From Kitasatospora arboriphila (lineage in GTDB: Bacteria; Actinomycetota; Actinomycetes; Mycobacteriales; Mycobacteriaceae): a stretch of 64,000 bases of DNA. The first letter of the stretch is position 1, and every line of letters begins with the position of its first letter. This document shows positions 16,303 through 29,217 of this stretch, piece after piece. The stretch covers positions 496,001 to 560,000 of the forward strand of contig NZ_JNYV01000002.1 in the NCBI RefSeq assembly GCF_000717275.1. The letters are read 5' to 3'. Below the pieces are notes generated by a model. It saw only the letters and a program-made list of their open reading frames with translations. It was not told where the DNA came from and did not search any database. The position numbers and the translations under genes are program-made.

Positions 16303-17937
16303 ATGCCAGCCGATTCGGATCACGATTCGTTCAGTGTGATCTGGCGCAAGGTGGTCACCGAACTCAACGACGACACATCTCCCGGTAGCTACCCCCTCTC
16401 CAAACAGCAGAAGGCGTGGCTCTCGCTCGTCCGCCCGCTGACACTCGCCGAAGGCTTCGCGCTCCTCACCGTGCCGACCCCCCGGGTCCAGGAACAGATC
16501 GAACGCGGTTTGCGAGAACCGATCGTGTCCGCCCTCAGTCGTCACCTCGGCCATTCGGTCGATCTCGCGGTGCGCATCGATCCGATCGCAGCCGACGCCT
16601 ACGAGCCCGATCCCCCCGCTGCGCCCGAGTCGGTCGTGGCAAACGGTCGGCCCCACCGCATGGACGACATCGGGGGTGGCCCCCGGATGAACGGGGCCTC
16701 CCGCATCGACGCCGGACCACGGCTCGACGGCGATTCCCGCAACGTCCATTCGATGGCATCGCCGCCGCCGGAGACCTTCGCCGACCGCGACCGCGACATC
16801 AACGGGGGCGCCGGTGGAGACTGGCCGAGTTACTTCAACACCGACTCCGGTTCGAGGCGCCACGTCGACTCGTCGCGGAGCAGTACGTCGGGCAATTCCA
16901 GCGGCGACTCCAGTCTGAACTCCAAGTACACCTTCGAGACGTTTGTCATCGGTGCCTCGAACCGCTTTGCGCACGCCGCGGCCGTCGCCATCTCCGAGGC
17001 ACCTGCCCGGGCCTACAACCCGCTGTTCATCTGGGGAGAATCCGGCCTCGGAAAAACCCACCTACTCCACGCGGCGGGCCACTACGCCCAGCGGCTGTTC
17101 CCCGGCATGCGGGTGAAGTACGTATCGACCGAGGAATTCACCAACGACTTCATCAACTCCCTTCGCGACGACAGGCGAGTGGCGTTCAAGCGCCGCTACC
17201 GGGACATGGACGTGTTGCTCGTCGACGACATCCAGTTCCTCGAGGGCAAAGAAGGCATCCAGGAAGAGTTCTTCCACACCTTCAACACCCTGCACAACGC
17301 GAACAAGCAGATCGTGGTGTCGTCCGATCGGCCTCCGAAACAACTTGCAACACTTGAAGATCGGCTACGAACCCGGTTCGAGTGGGGTCTCATCACAGAC
17401 GTCCAGCCGCCCGAGCTGGAAACCCGCATCGCCATCCTGCGCAAGAAAGCGCAGATGGACGACATCCGCGTGCCCGACGACGTCCTCGAGCTCATCGCGT
17501 CGAAGATCGAGCGCAACATCCGCGAACTCGAAGGTGCGCTGATCCGCGTCACCGCTTTCGCGTCGCTCAACCACTCCGAGCTCGACACAGCCCTGGCCGA
17601 TGTGGTGCTGCAAGCGCTGCTACCCGATTCGGCCAGCCTGGAGATCACCGCGGCGACCATCCTGGCAGTCAATGCCGAGTACTTCGACATCAGCATCGAA
17701 GAACTGCGTGGGCCCGGCAAGACCCGCTCGATCGCCCAGGCACGGCAGATCGCGATGTATCTCTGTCGCGAACTCACCGACCTGTCGCTGCCGAAGATCG
17801 GCGAGACATTCGACCGTGATCACACCACGGTGATGTACGCGGACAAGAAGATTCGCAAAGAGATGACCGAGCGTCGGCGCGTGTACGACCAGGTCCAGGA
17901 ACTCACCGCCAGGATCAAACAGCGCTCGCGCCGCTGA
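16303..17937 (+). CDS. dnaA: Chromosomal replication initiator DnaA
   Basis: This 544-residue initiator binds DnaA boxes and melts oriC. Domain I (about 1-95) is followed by a long low-complexity linker (about 105-205) rich in Gly, Asp, Arg and Ser. The AAA+ domain begins at [16 protein letters not shown] with Walker [10 protein letters not shown] near 245-253 and Walker [12 protein letters not shown] near 306. Domain IV has the [14 protein letters not shown] signature near 505. Two ATGs compete: 16297 abuts the AGAGGG ribosome binding site, while 16303 is 6 bp from it, so 16303 (MPADSD) is chosen. Confidence 0.98.
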   Translation: MPADSDHDSFSVIWRKVVTELNDDTSPGSYPLSKQQKAWLSLVRPLTLAEGFALLTVPTPRVQEQIERGLREPIVSALSRHLGHSVDLAVRIDPIAADAYEPDPPAAPESVVANGRPHRMDDIGGGPRMNGASRIDAGPRLDGDSRNVHSMASPPPETFADRDRDINGGAGGDWPSYFNTDSGSRRHVDSSRSSTSGNSSGDSSLNSKYTFETFVIGASNRFAHAAAVAISEAPARAYNPLFIWGESGLGKTHLLHAAGHYAQRLFPGMRVKYVSTEEFTNDFINSLRDDRRVAFKRRYRDMDVLLVDDIQFLEGKEGIQEEFFHTFNTLHNANKQIVVSSDRPPKQLATLEDRLRTRFEWGLITDVQPPELETRIAILRKKAQMDDIRVPDDVLELIASKIERNIRELEGALIRVTAFASLNHSELDTALADVVLQALLPDSASLEITAATILAVNAEYFDISIEELRGPGKTRSIAQARQIAMYLCRELTDLSLPKIGETFDRDHTTVMYADKKIRKEMTERRRVYDQVQELTARIKQRSRR

Positions 17938-18239
17938 CCCCTGCCGTCTCACACCCTCCCGTTCTCATCCCGCACGCCGTTCTTCTCCCGTGCGTCCAGC
18001 GCGCTTCTGCGTGGCCACGTGCTGCGTCCTGGCTGATACCTGAGTCCCGCGACTCACCCTCCATGATCACGATCCGTCGCTGATACCCGCCTCCACGCCG
18101 GCGCCGCGGCCCCCGGAAACCATGCCTCGGGAAACCACATCCCGCCCCGGCGTGCCCGCCGAAAACGACAAGTCTCGACCACTCCCGCAGACTTTTCGGA
18201 CTTGTCATCCCATTCCCTGGTGATCTGCGCGACTCGATC

Positions 18240-18600
18240 TGCCTGTGTACAAGCCCGTGGATAACTACCGAAATCTGTGGATAGACAGTGGACCGTTCCC
18301 GCGGCGCCGGGTTGTGTTCACATGTACTTCAACTTCACGCGACATCGGCCAACGTTTCGCCCCCAGGCCCGCAGACCGGCCACCAGCCAACAAGACCTGT
18401 CATCCACAGATTTCACAGGACCTATTACTAAGAAGAATTTCTCTCTTAACAAGACTCTTTAAAAGAAGGTGTGTGCACAACCCTCGTCCACAGGTCTCAC
18501 AAGACCTCCGGGGACGTCGGGGCGAGCGCACCCCATCGCCACCGAATACTTGTCATCCGCTTTAGAGTGGAGACCCTGACGCCTGCGCTCGGAGGAGTTC
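18240..18600. other. oriC: Chromosomal origin of replication (oriC)
   Basis: The 722-bp gap between dnaA and dnaN holds the origin. DnaA-box-like 9-mers are: TTGTACACA (minus, 18244-18252), TTATCCACG (minus, 18256-18264), CTATCCACA (minus, 18276-18284), TCATCCACA (plus, 18400-18408), TTGTGCACA (minus, 18472-18480) and TCGTCCACA (plus, 18484-18492). Left boxes point one way and most right boxes the other, flanking an AT-rich tract. No single box is perfect here, as is common in mycobacterial origins. The stretch 17938-18239 shows nothing I can name. Confidence 0.9.
18421..18466. other. AT-rich unwinding element in oriC
   Basis: This stretch, from CCTATTACTAAG through TTAACAAGACTCTTTAAAAG, is strikingly AT-rich for a genome of this GC content. 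It sits between the left and right groups of DnaA-box-like sites, the expected place for initial duplex melting. Confidence 0.7.
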
Positions 18601-18659
18601 ACCGCCCGCCGGCGACCTCTTGCGCAGTGGAACGATCAACCAGAAGGAAACTGAAGACG

Positions 18660-19829
18660 ATGAAGTTTCGGGTGACTCGCGACGAGTTCGCAGATTCGGT
18701 CGCGTGGGTTGCACGCAGCCTGCCCAGCCGACCACCGGTTCCGGTCCTCGGAGGTGTCTTGCTGACCGTGACCGAGACCGGACTGTCGGTCTCGGGATTC
18801 GACTTCGAGGTCTCGGCACAGGTGAACGTCTCAGCTGAGGTCGCCGACGAAGGTCAGGTTCTGGTGTCGGGCAAGTTGTTGGCCGACATCACGCGCGCCC
18901 TCCCTGCCAAGCCCGTCGACGTACAACTCGACGGAACCCGCGTCGCGATCGTCTGCGGTAGCGCGAAATTCTCGTTGCCGACGATGCCGGTGGAGGACTA
19001 CCCGCAGCTTCCCGAGGTGCCGGACAACACAGGGTCCATCCCGGCCGATGTCTTCGCCGAGGCGATCACCCAGGTTGCGGTGGCCGCCGGCCGCGACGAC
19101 ACCTTGCCGATGCTGACCGGTATCCGCCTGGAGATCGACAACGAGACCGTGGTGCTCGCCGCGACCGACCGTTTCCGGTTGGCAGTTCGTGAACTCACCT
19201 GGAAGCCGGAAGTCGCGGGCACCACGTCCGCTGTGCTTGTCCCGGCGAAGACACTCGCCGAGGCGGCTCGCACAGCCGGATCCGACGGAACCTCGGCCGT
19301 CGGCCTGGCCTTCGGATCGGGCGGGAGCATCGGTGCGGACGGGCTGCTCGGCATCCTGGGATCTGGCCGTCGCACCACCACCCGACTGCTGGATGCGGAG
19401 TTCCCGAAGTTCCGTCAGCTGCTGCCCCCCACCCACACGTCGGTGGCCAACATCGAGATCGCACCGCTGACCGAGGCCATCAAGCGTGTGGCCCTGGTCG
19501 CCGAGCGCGGTGCGCAGGTGCGGCTCGAGTTCGGTGAGGACACCGTGCTGCTCACCGCAGGCGGTGACGACGCAGGTCGCGCCGAGGAACAGCTGGATGT
19601 GAAGTTCTACGGCGACCCCCTGACCATTGCGTTCAACCCGGGTTACCTGCTCGACGGGCTCACGTCGCTGCATTCGACCACCGTCGACTTCGGGTTCACC
19701 ACACCGTCGAGGCCGGCAGTGTTGCGGCCGGGTGCCGACACCGAGCCGGTCACCGACGAGAACGGCGCGTACGCCGCACCCAACAGCGAGTACACCTACC
19801 TGCTGATGCCGGTTCGACTGCCGGGCTGA
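18660..19829 (+). CDS. dnaN: DNA polymerase III beta sliding clamp
   Basis: This 389-residue clamp encircles DNA and tethers the replicative polymerase. It begins [22 protein letters not shown], contains the clamp motif [10 protein letters not shown] in the second domain and ends with the classical [12 protein letters not shown]. Three clamp domains fit the length. ATG at 18660 is chosen; it follows AGAAGGAAAC. It is separated from dnaA by oriC. Confidence 0.98.
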   Translation: MKFRVTRDEFADSVAWVARSLPSRPPVPVLGGVLLTVTETGLSVSGFDFEVSAQVNVSAEVADEGQVLVSGKLLADITRALPAKPVDVQLDGTRVAIVCGSAKFSLPTMPVEDYPQLPEVPDNTGSIPADVFAEAITQVAVAAGRDDTLPMLTGIRLEIDNETVVLAATDRFRLAVRELTWKPEVAGTTSAVLVPAKTLAEAARTAGSDGTSAVGLAFGSGGSIGADGLLGILGSGRRTTTRLLDAEFPKFRQLLPPTHTSVANIEIAPLTEAIKRVALVAERGAQVRLEFGEDTVLLTAGGDDAGRAEEQLDVKFYGDPLTIAFNPGYLLDGLTSLHSTTVDFGFTTPSRPAVLRPGADTEPVTDENGAYAAPNSEYTYLLMPVRLPG

Positions 19830-20013
19830 TCTGCCGACGACACCGCGCCAGATGACCAGGTCGGCCGGAAAGGTCAGCGCACCGAGCCACACTGACCGAG
19901 AATGAGTGCGGTGACCAGCGACTGACGCAGGTTGCCCGAGCGTTGATCCGACTCGAATCGATTCGCGGCCATCTGACCGCGAGGACCGTGACTGGCAAAG
20001 GACTGGTGAGACC

Positions 20014-20910
20014 ATGCAGCTGGGTTTGGTGGGATTGGGAAAGATGGGCGGGTTCATGCGGACCCGGGTGAAAAACGCCGGAATCGAGGTCATCGGATAC
20101 GACCCACGTCCGGAGGTCACCGATGTCGCATCGCTGGCCGAACTCGCCTCCGCACTCGAGGCCCCGAGGATCATCTGGGTGATGGTGCCCTCGGGTGAAC
20201 CCACTCGGTCCACCGTCCGGACGCTCTCGGACATCCTCTCACCCGGCGATCTTGTCATCGACGGCGGCAACTCCAAGTACACCGACGACGCGATCAACGC
20301 AGAACTGTTGAGCACCAAGGGAATCCGTTACGTCGATTGCGGAGTGTCCGGCGGTATCTGGGGCTTGGAGAACGGATACGGCCTGATGTGCGGCGGTGCG
20401 AAAGAGGACGTCGAACGAGCGATGCCGATCTTCGACGCGCTGCGGCCCCCCGGTGAGCGGGCCGATGGATTTGTCCACGCCGGACAGGTCGGCGCCGGTC
20501 ACTACGCCAAGATGGTGCACAACGGCATCGAATACGGACTGATGCACGCCTACGGCGAGGGCTACGAGATCCTCGACGCCGAACCCCTCATCGAAGACGT
20601 CACAGGCACCCTACGGGCCTGGACAAACGGCACCGTCGTCCGGTCATGGCTCCTCGAACTGCTGGTCAAGGCACTGCAGGAAGATCCCGGCCTCGCCGAG
20701 ATCTCCGACTACACCACCGATTCCGGCGAGGGCCGGTGGACGGTGGAAGAAGCCATCAGGCACTCGGTACCCGCCAACGTCATCTCGGCGGCGCTCTTCG
20801 CACGCTTCGCCTCGCGCCAAGAAGGCGGCTCACCCGCCCTCAAAGCCGTGTCAGCATTGCGCAACCAGTTCGGCGGACACTCGGTGGTTCCGAAGTCGTC
20901 GGGCGACTGA
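20014..20910 (+). CDS. gnd: 6-phosphogluconate dehydrogenase, decarboxylating (short form)
   Basis: This 298-residue enzyme oxidises 6-phosphogluconate to ribulose 5-phosphate and CO2. The Rossmann motif is LGLVGLGKMGGFM; the substrate region has VDCGVSGGIWGLENGYGLMCGG and the catalytic Lys lies in GAGHYAKMVHNGIEYGLM. It is the short form seen in actinobacteria, often NAD-dependent, rather than the roughly 470-residue enzyme. ATG at 20014 follows AAAGGACTGGTGAGACC. Its place between dnaN and recF is shared with M. smegmatis but not M. tuberculosis. Confidence 0.94.
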   Translation: MQLGLVGLGKMGGFMRTRVKNAGIEVIGYDPRPEVTDVASLAELASALEAPRIIWVMVPSGEPTRSTVRTLSDILSPGDLVIDGGNSKYTDDAINAELLSTKGIRYVDCGVSGGIWGLENGYGLMCGGAKEDVERAMPIFDALRPPGERADGFVHAGQVGAGHYAKMVHNGIEYGLMHAYGEGYEILDAEPLIEDVTGTLRAWTNGTVVRSWLLELLVKALQEDPGLAEISDYTTDSGEGRWTVEEAIRHSVPANVISAALFARFASRQEGGSPALKAVSALRNQFGGHSVVPKSSGD

Positions 20911-20930
20911 CCGGGAGTTGATCTGAGCAG

Positions 20931-22103
20931 GTGTACGTCCGCAATCTGTCGCTGCGCGACTTCCGTTCCTGGGATGAGGTCTCCATCGAACTCAGCCCGG
21001 GCACAACACTTTTCGTGGGGAGAAACGGATTCGGCAAGACCAACCTGCTCGAGGCGCTCTACTATGTCGCCGGGTTGCGGTCGCACCGGGTGAGTACTGA
21101 TCAGCCACTGATCCGTACCGGGGCAGACCAGGCCCGCGTCACCGCGACGGTGGAGAACGACGGCCGTGAACTGACGGTGGATTTGGTGATCGGCGGAGCT
21201 CGCAGCAACAAGGCCGCGATCAACGGTGCGCCGTGCCGCAGGCCACGCGATGTGCTGGGAATCCTGCGCGCGGTGATGTTCGCCCCGGAGGACCTCTCGC
21301 TGGTGCGCGGCGATCCGGGGGAGCGACGTCGGTTCGTCGATGAGCTGGTCGCCATGCGTGGTCCTCGGTGGGCCGCTGCCAAGTCCGACTACGACCGGGT
21401 CTTGCGTCAGCGGGCCGCCCTGCTCAAGACGGCGGCGGCCGCCCTACGCAGGGGTGGCAGCGACGCCGAGTCGGTGATCAGCACCCTGGATGTATGGGAC
21501 GCCCAGCTCGCCGCCTACGGCGCCCAGGTGAGCGCCGCGCGGATCGACCTGGTGAGCGAACTCGAACCCCATGTGGCACAAGCATATTCGACCATCGCGC
21601 CGCATTCTCGGCCGGCGAACATGCGCTACCGATCGTCGGCGTCGATCGACGTGATCCCGGCGGCCGGGGAGAAGGCCGATGTGGACTACATCGAAGCAGC
21701 ACTGCTCAGCGACCTCGCCACGCTGCGTCAGAAAGAGATCGACCGCGGTGTGACCCTGGTCGGACCTCACCGAGATGACGTCGATCTCCTGCTCGGCACC
21801 GAGCCGGCGAAGGGGTTCGCCAGTCACGGCGAGTCGTGGTCGATGGCCCTGTCACTGCGTCTGGGCTCTGTGGAGTTGGTGCGTGCCGACGGCGTCGAAC
21901 CGGTACTGATGCTCGATGACGTGTTCGCCGAACTCGATGCCAAGCGCCGCGAGAAGCTGGCCGACGTGGCGGCCGGAGCCGAACAGGTGCTCATCACCGC
22001 CGCGGTCGCCGACGACATCCCCGCTCAGATCGGCGGCAGGACCGTCGCGGTGAATATCATCGAGTCCGCAGGCGTTCGAACGTCGGAATTGGTGGTCGGG
22101 TGA
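20931..22103 (+). CDS. recF: DNA replication and repair protein RecF
   Basis: This 390-residue SMC-like ATPase loads RecA at gaps. Walker A is [13 protein letters not shown] near residues 28-37; the signature region and Walker B appear late as [21 protein letters not shown]. It begins [13 protein letters not shown], typical of RecF. The GTG start at 20931 lies 20 bp after the gnd stop. The stop overlaps the next ATG (TGATG). Confidence 0.97.
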   Translation: MYVRNLSLRDFRSWDEVSIELSPGTTLFVGRNGFGKTNLLEALYYVAGLRSHRVSTDQPLIRTGADQARVTATVENDGRELTVDLVIGGARSNKAAINGAPCRRPRDVLGILRAVMFAPEDLSLVRGDPGERRRFVDELVAMRGPRWAAAKSDYDRVLRQRAALLKTAAAALRRGGSDAESVISTLDVWDAQLAAYGAQVSAARIDLVSELEPHVAQAYSTIAPHSRPANMRYRSSASIDVIPAAGEKADVDYIEAALLSDLATLRQKEIDRGVTLVGPHRDDVDLLLGTEPAKGFASHGESWSMALSLRLGSVELVRADGVEPVLMLDDVFAELDAKRREKLADVAAGAEQVLITAAVADDIPAQIGGRTVAVNIIESAGVRTSELVVG

Positions 22104-22690
22104 TGACCGAGGAACCCAGCAAGGGGCAAGAGCCGGGTACAGGAAACGAGTCCGGAGGCGGCGGCAGGTCCGAGGGCAGCGGCTACGACATGGCGCGCAA
22201 AGCACTCGAAGACGCCCGGGCCGCTGCTCGCGCGGCCGGTAAATCTGTCGGGCAGGGCCGTGCGTCGCCTGGCAGGCGGACAGCGCCACCCCGCAAAGCC
22301 ACCCGTCGAGGGTGGACAGGTGCCCACCCCGACGCCTACGACCCGCAACCGCTCGGTCGTGTCGCGGGAAGCCTTGCCGGACGTCGTGGCTGGAACGCCA
22401 AGCTCAGTGAGGGCACCGTCTTCGGTGCGTGGGACCGCATCGTCGGGGCCGAGATTGCGGCGCACGCCCAGCCCAAAGCGTTGCGCGACAAGGTCTTACA
22501 CGTCACGGCGGAGTCGACGGCCTGGGCCACCCAACTACGGCTGATCCAGAGTCAGATCCTGGCCAAGATCGCGGCCTCGGCCGGCCATGGGGTTGTCACG
22601 AGCCTGCGGATCACCGGCCCGCAGAGCCCGTCGTGGCGTAAAGGTGAACGTCATGTCCGTGGTCGAGGACCCCGCGACACCTACGGCTAG
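22103..22690 (+). CDS. dciA: DciA-like replicative helicase loader (DUF721)
   Basis: This 195-residue protein has a Gly/Arg-rich N-terminal tail (about 1-80) and a C-terminal DUF721 domain with VFGAWDRIVGAEIAAHAQPKAL and LHVTAESTAWATQLRLIQSQIL. DUF721 proteins in bacteria lacking DnaC are DciA, which interacts with DnaB; the recF-gyrB position (Rv0004) is conserved. The start ATG overlaps the recF stop, so translation is coupled. Confidence 0.88.
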   Translation: MTEEPSKGQEPGTGNESGGGGRSEGSGYDMARKALEDARAAARAAGKSVGQGRASPGRRTAPPRKATRRGWTGAHPDAYDPQPLGRVAGSLAGRRGWNAKLSEGTVFGAWDRIVGAEIAAHAQPKALRDKVLHVTAESTAWATQLRLIQSQILAKIAASAGHGVVTSLRITGPQSPSWRKGERHVRGRGPRDTYG

Positions 22691-22949
22691 ACACGGATTT
22701 GGCGAACCGGCCACGAATCCCGTCAGAACGTGGACGACGTACCCGCTGTGTCGGTCGGACTAGGTCTCATCCGAGAAAATCCGTCTGCGGACAAGTCAGG
22801 GGTGTTGCAGGGCCATTCCTTGTCGCCTTACCCAGTACTATGTAGGGAGTTGCCCCGAACCGGGGTAGACCGCCGCATGGGAACCCCGGGAGCAGAACAG
22901 CGATGGCTGCCGGGCGCGTACCGCGTGGTGTGACTCAATGGCGATGTAA

Positions 22950-25106
<2,157 letters not shown>

Positions 25107-25154
25107 CGGACTCCACTTCCATCTGCTTCGACCTGACACGACGAAAGTGAACTG

Positions 25155-27662
25155 ATGACCGACACCTTGCCACCGGACAGTGGCGCCGGAGACCGCGTCG
25201 AGCCGGTAGACATCCAGCAGGAGATGCAGCGCAGCTACATCGATTACGCGATGAGCGTCATCGTCGGCCGCGCGCTGCCCGAGGTCCGTGACGGACTCAA
25301 GCCGGTGCACCGCCGACTGCTCTACGCGATGAACGACGCCGGGTTCCGGCCCGACCGCAGTTACGTCAAGTCGGCCAAGCCGGTCGCCGAGACCATGGGT
25401 AACTACCACCCGCACGGCGACACCGCGATCTACGACGCGCTGGTGCGATTGGCTCAGCCGTGGTCGATGCGGTATCCGCTGGTCGACGGCCAGGGCAACT
25501 TCGGTTCTCGCGGCAACGACGGCGCGGCCGCGATGCGGTACACCGAGGCCCGGCTGACGCCGCTCGCCATGGAGATGCTGCGTGACATCGGCGAGGAGAC
25601 AGTCGATTTCACGCCCAACTACGACGGCAAGACCCAGGAACCGACGGTTCTGCCATCACGTGTGCCGAACCTGTTGATCAACGGGTCGAGCGGCATCGCG
25701 GTGGGTATGGCCACCAACATCCCGCCGCACAACCTCGGTGAGGTGGCCGACGCGATCTTCTGGGCACTCGACAACTACGAGGCCGACGAGGAGAGCACCC
25801 TCGAAGCCTGCATGGAACGCATCAAGGGACCCGACTTCCCAACCGCCGGACTGATTGTCGGCGGCCAGGGCATCCGTGACGCGTACACCACCGGCCGGGG
25901 CAGCATCCGTATGCGAGGCGTGGTGCGGATCGAGGAGAACAAGGGTGCCACCACCCTCGTCATCACCGAGCTGCCGTACCAGGTGAACCCCGACAACATG
26001 ATCCTGTCGATCGCCGAACAGGTGAACGAGGGAAAACTCAAGGGCATCAGCAGGATCGACGACGAGTCGTCGGACCGTGTCGGCATGCAGATCGTGGTCA
26101 CCCTGCGTCGCGACGCCGTGGCCAAGGTGGTGCTGAACAACCTCTACAAGCACAGCCAGCTGCAGACCAGTTTCGGCGTGAACATGCTCTCGATCGTGGA
26201 CGGTGTTCCGCGAACGTTGCGCCTGGACAAGATGATTCGCCTGTACGTCGAGCATCAGATCGACGTCATCATCCGGCGCACCCGCTACCGGCTGCGTAAG
26301 GCCGAAGAGCGGGCCCACATCCTGCGCGGTCTGGTCAAAGCCCTTGACGCACTTGACGAGGTCATCGCGCTGATCCGCCGGTCGCAGACCGTCGACCTGG
26401 CGCGTACCGGTTTGATCGAGCTGCTCGACGTCGACGAGATCCAGGCCGACGCCATCCTGGCGATGCAGCTGCGCAGGCTCGCGGCTCTGGAACGGCAGAA
26501 GATCGTCGACGAGTTGGCGGAGATCGAGATCGAGATCGCCGACTACAAGGACATCCTCGCCAAGCCGGAGCGTCAGCGCGCCATCGTGCGCGACGAGCTG
26601 GCCGAGATCGTCGAGAAGTTCGCCGACGAGCGACGCACGAAAATCATTGCCGCAGATGGAGATGTGTCCGACGAGGACCTCATCGCCCGCGAAGACGTGG
26701 TGGTCACCATCACCGAAACCGGCTACGCGAAGCGGACGAAGACCGACCTCTACCGCAGCCAGAAGCGCGGCGGTAAAGGCGTGCAGGGTGCCGGTCTCAA
26801 GCAGGACGACATCGTCCGGCACTTCTTCGTGTGCTCCACGCACGACTGGATCCTGTTCTTCACCACCAAGGGCCGGGTATACCGGGCGAAAGCGTACGAA
26901 CTGCCGGAGGCCAACCGCACCGCCCGTGGCCAACACGTCGCCAACCTGCTGGCATTCCAGCCCGAGGAGCGCATCGCCCAGGTCATCCAGATCAAGAGCT
27001 ACGAAGATGCGCCGTATCTGGTGCTCGCGACCCTCAACGGACTGGTGAAGAAGTCCCGCCTGGTCGACTTCGACTCCAACCGCTCCGGCGGCATCTTCGC
27101 GATCAACCTGCGCGGTGAGGACGAGTTGGTGGGCGCACAGTTGTGCAGCGCCGACGACGACCTCTTGCTCGTGTCGACGAAGGGACAGTCGATCCGTTTC
27201 TCGGCCACCGACGACGTCTTGCGTCCGATGGGGCGGCAGACCTCTGGTGTCCAGGGCATGCGTTTCAACGACGATGACCAGTTGTTGTCGCTGAATGTGG
27301 TCCGTGAGGACACCTACCTGTTGGTCGCGACCTCGGGTGGCTACGCCAAGCGCACCGCGATGAGCGATTACCCCGTGCAGGGTCGCGGCGGTAAGGGCGT
27401 CCTGACGATCCAGTACGACAAACGCCGCGGCGCGTTGGTGGGCGCAGTGATCGTCGACGACGACAGTGAGCTCTATGCGATCACCTCCGGGGGCGGCGTC
27501 ATCCGCACCGGTGCGCGGCAGGTCCGCAAGGCCGGACGCCAAACCAAGGGCGTCCGCCTGATGAACCTGGGCGAAGGAACTACGCTCTTGGCTATTGCCC
27601 GCAATGCCGACGAGCCGGACGAACCGGCTGACACGCAGAACGGGCCGGCCGGCAAGAAGTAG
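25155..27662 (+). CDS. gyrA: DNA gyrase subunit A
   Basis: This 835-residue subunit cuts and rejoins DNA. The catalytic Tyr is Tyr129 in [10 protein letters not shown], numbered as in M. tuberculosis. The quinolone region reads [14 protein letters not shown] with Thr90, Ala91 and Asp94. The C-terminal beta-pinwheel carries the GyrA box [10 protein letters not shown] and a second QGRGGKGV. It starts 48 bp after gyrB. The next gene begins 23 bp after the stop, so gyrB-gyrA-DUF3566 is one operon. Confidence 0.98.
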   Translation: MTDTLPPDSGAGDRVEPVDIQQEMQRSYIDYAMSVIVGRALPEVRDGLKPVHRRLLYAMNDAGFRPDRSYVKSAKPVAETMGNYHPHGDTAIYDALVRLAQPWSMRYPLVDGQGNFGSRGNDGAAAMRYTEARLTPLAMEMLRDIGEETVDFTPNYDGKTQEPTVLPSRVPNLLINGSSGIAVGMATNIPPHNLGEVADAIFWALDNYEADEESTLEACMERIKGPDFPTAGLIVGGQGIRDAYTTGRGSIRMRGVVRIEENKGATTLVITELPYQVNPDNMILSIAEQVNEGKLKGISRIDDESSDRVGMQIVVTLRRDAVAKVVLNNLYKHSQLQTSFGVNMLSIVDGVPRTLRLDKMIRLYVEHQIDVIIRRTRYRLRKAEERAHILRGLVKALDALDEVIALIRRSQTVDLARTGLIELLDVDEIQADAILAMQLRRLAALERQKIVDELAEIEIEIADYKDILAKPERQRAIVRDELAEIVEKFADERRTKIIAADGDVSDEDLIAREDVVVTITETGYAKRTKTDLYRSQKRGGKGVQGAGLKQDDIVRHFFVCSTHDWILFFTTKGRVYRAKAYELPEANRTARGQHVANLLAFQPEERIAQVIQIKSYEDAPYLVLATLNGLVKKSRLVDFDSNRSGGIFAINLRGEDELVGAQLCSADDDLLLVSTKGQSIRFSATDDVLRPMGRQTSGVQGMRFNDDDQLLSLNVVREDTYLLVATSGGYAKRTAMSDYPVQGRGGKGVLTIQYDKRRGALVGAVIVDDDSELYAITSGGGVIRTGARQVRKAGRQTKGVRLMNLGEGTTLLAIARNADEPDEPADTQNGPAGKK

Positions 27663-27685
27663 CTGAGGCGAACGCAAAGGAACGC

Positions 27686-28735
27686 ATGAGCACAACTGAC
27701 GAGCCCAACGAACCCAAGGTCGCGGGCGAACCGAACGGCACCAGTGGGCCGCCGAAAGGTCCGCAGGGATCGTCGGGCAGCGGTGGTGAGCAGGACACGG
27801 CGACCTCCGCCGCGGCGAACTCCTCGGCCAATGGCGCACGTCCTTCGGTGTCAGTGCAGGATCAGGCGCCGCGGCCGGACGCCGGTCAGGGTCAGGCCCC
27901 GGCCCAGGGTCGGCCTCCCGGCAACGGGACCGGCCCCGGTGGCGTGCCTCCTTGGCAGCGTGCCGGCTCGCAAGGGGGCCAGGGGCAACCCTCCGGCCCC
28001 GGGCAGCCGTCGGCGTCGGCAACCGGCCCACAGCCGCAGATCAAGCAGCCGCCCCAGCAGCCACCTCAGCAGGGGTCGGGCCGGGGTCCTGCCGGCCCAC
28101 CTCCGGGTCGGCAGCCCGGTCCGGGTGCCCCGGCACCGACGGCCAAGCGCCCGGTGATCACCGGCACCGCAGCGCCCAAGTTGCCGGGCTCGGAGACCGA
28201 CGCGAACAGCCGGTCTCCGCTGTCGAAGCCGATCGACGGCCCGACCCGCAACATCGACCGGCGCGACCTTCCGCAGGAAGATCTGCCCGACCTCGATGCC
28301 ATCCATCATCCGGAGGCCTCGCAGCCGGCCAACCGGTCGTTCGAGGCGATGCCTTCGCCCAGTGCCATGGGTGCGTTGCGCGCTGCCGTCCAGATTCGTC
28401 GGATCGACCCCTGGTCGGCGTTCAAGGTGTCGGCGGTCCTGTCTGTCGCCTCGTTCTTCATCTGGATGATCGCGGTGGGTGTGCTGTATCTCATCCTCGA
28501 CGGCATGGGCGTCTGGGATCAGCTGAACAACTCCTTCGGCACTCTGGTGTCCAGTGACACCACGGCGGAATCCTCGTTCGAGATCAGCGCCGGAGGTGTG
28601 TTCGGTATCGCGGCTCTGATCGGCGCGGTCAACGTCGTGCTGTTCACTGCTCTGGCGACCGTCGGATCGTTCATCTACAACCTCTCGTCCGACCTCGTGG
28701 GTGGTGTGGAGGTAACCCTCGCCGACCGCGACTGA
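27686..28735 (+). CDS. DUF3566 membrane protein (Rv0007 type)
   Basis: This 349-residue protein has a disordered N-terminal region of about 210 residues, rich in Pro, Gly, Gln and Ala, then a DUF3566 domain with [20 protein letters not shown] and two membrane segments (about 247-272 and 306-330). It always follows gyrA in this lineage (Rv0007 in M. tuberculosis). Function is unknown; membrane association next to the origin has suggested a division or polar-growth link, which is speculation. Confidence 0.86.
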   Translation: MSTTDEPNEPKVAGEPNGTSGPPKGPQGSSGSGGEQDTATSAAANSSANGARPSVSVQDQAPRPDAGQGQAPAQGRPPGNGTGPGGVPPWQRAGSQGGQGQPSGPGQPSASATGPQPQIKQPPQQPPQQGSGRGPAGPPPGRQPGPGAPAPTAKRPVITGTAAPKLPGSETDANSRSPLSKPIDGPTRNIDRRDLPQEDLPDLDAIHHPEASQPANRSFEAMPSPSAMGALRAAVQIRRIDPWSAFKVSAVLSVASFFIWMIAVGVLYLILDGMGVWDQLNNSFGTLVSSDTTAESSFEISAGGVFGIAALIGAVNVVLFTALATVGSFIYNLSSDLVGGVEVTLADRD

Positions 28736-28755
28736 GGGGCTTTTGACCAGCCGTT

Positions 28756-28785
28756 TTGTCGCGGGGGCACGCAGTCGGGTAATCT
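28756..28785 (+). promoter_or_regulatory. Candidate promoter for tRNA-Ile/tRNA-Ala
   Basis: TTGTCG (28756-28761) and TAATCT (28780-28785) are 18 bp apart and would start transcription a few bases before the tRNA-Ile at 28801. They fit the principal sigma factor consensus loosely. Confidence 0.45.
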
Positions 28786-28800
28786 CTGACTTCGGTTCAC

Positions 28801-28874
28801 GGGCCTATAGCTCAGGCGGTTAGAGCGCTTCGCTGATAACGAAGAGGTCGGAGGTTCAAGTCCTCCTAGGCCCA
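28801..28874 (+). tRNA. tRNA-Ile (GAT)
   Basis: A 74-base cloverleaf: acceptor GGGCCTA pairs with TAGGCCC, with A as discriminator. The anticodon loop CTGATAA gives GAT at 28835-28837, and the T arm contains GGTTCAAGTCC. CCA is not encoded. tRNA-Ile followed by tRNA-Ala after gyrA is conserved in mycobacteria. Confidence 0.98.
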
Positions 28875-28923
28875 CTGTGACGACGAACCGAACCAAGGGA
28901 CCACCACCCAAGGGGATGAGCGG

Positions 28924-29052
28924 ATGAAGGCAGTTGCAGTAGCGATCGCCGCAGTCGCACTCGTCGTCGCGGGCCTGCTCACGGAATCTCGGCGCAACAT
29001 CGAGGTGTGGCATGGTCTACCCGAAGGTCAGAGAGATCTGACAGCCGGTTGA
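28924..29052 (+). CDS. 42-residue single-pass membrane peptide between two tRNAs
   Basis: An ATG at 28924, preceded by CCAAGGGGATGAGC, opens a 42-codon frame. Residues 2-19 are hydrophobic (Ala/Val-rich), followed by a polar tail with NIEVWHGLPEGQRD. Short single-pass proteins near gyrA are annotated as DLW-39 family in related actinobacteria; this one lacks an obvious DLW motif, so the match is tentative. Length, ribosome binding site and hydrophobic pattern support a real gene. Confidence 0.55.
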   Translation: MKAVAVAIAAVALVVAGLLTESRRNIEVWHGLPEGQRDLTAG

Positions 29053-29062
29053 TCCGGCAAAC

Positions 29063-29135
29063 GGGGCCTTAGCTCAGTTGGTAGAGCGCTGCCTTTGCAA
29101 GGCAGATGTCAGGAGTTCGAATCTCCTAGGCTCCA
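29063..29135 (+). tRNA. tRNA-Ala (TGC)
   Basis: A 73-base cloverleaf: acceptor GGGGCCT pairs with AGGCTCC (one G-U), discriminator A. Stem CTGCC/GGCAG encloses loop TTTGCAA with anticodon TGC at 29096-29098. The T arm holds AGTTCGAATC. CCA is not encoded. Confidence 0.98.
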
Positions 29136-29217
29136 CAAAGCACGAAATGCACCACCCTGATTCGGCCGTCAGGCCCCCGAGGTGGCGAACGCGATCAAAG
29201 CCCGTAAGAGTGGCTGT

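Noticed and set aside
25656..28031. A 791-codon open frame opposite gyrA and the DUF3566 gene.
   Set aside because: Same reason; it spans two well-supported genes and has no recognisable motif.
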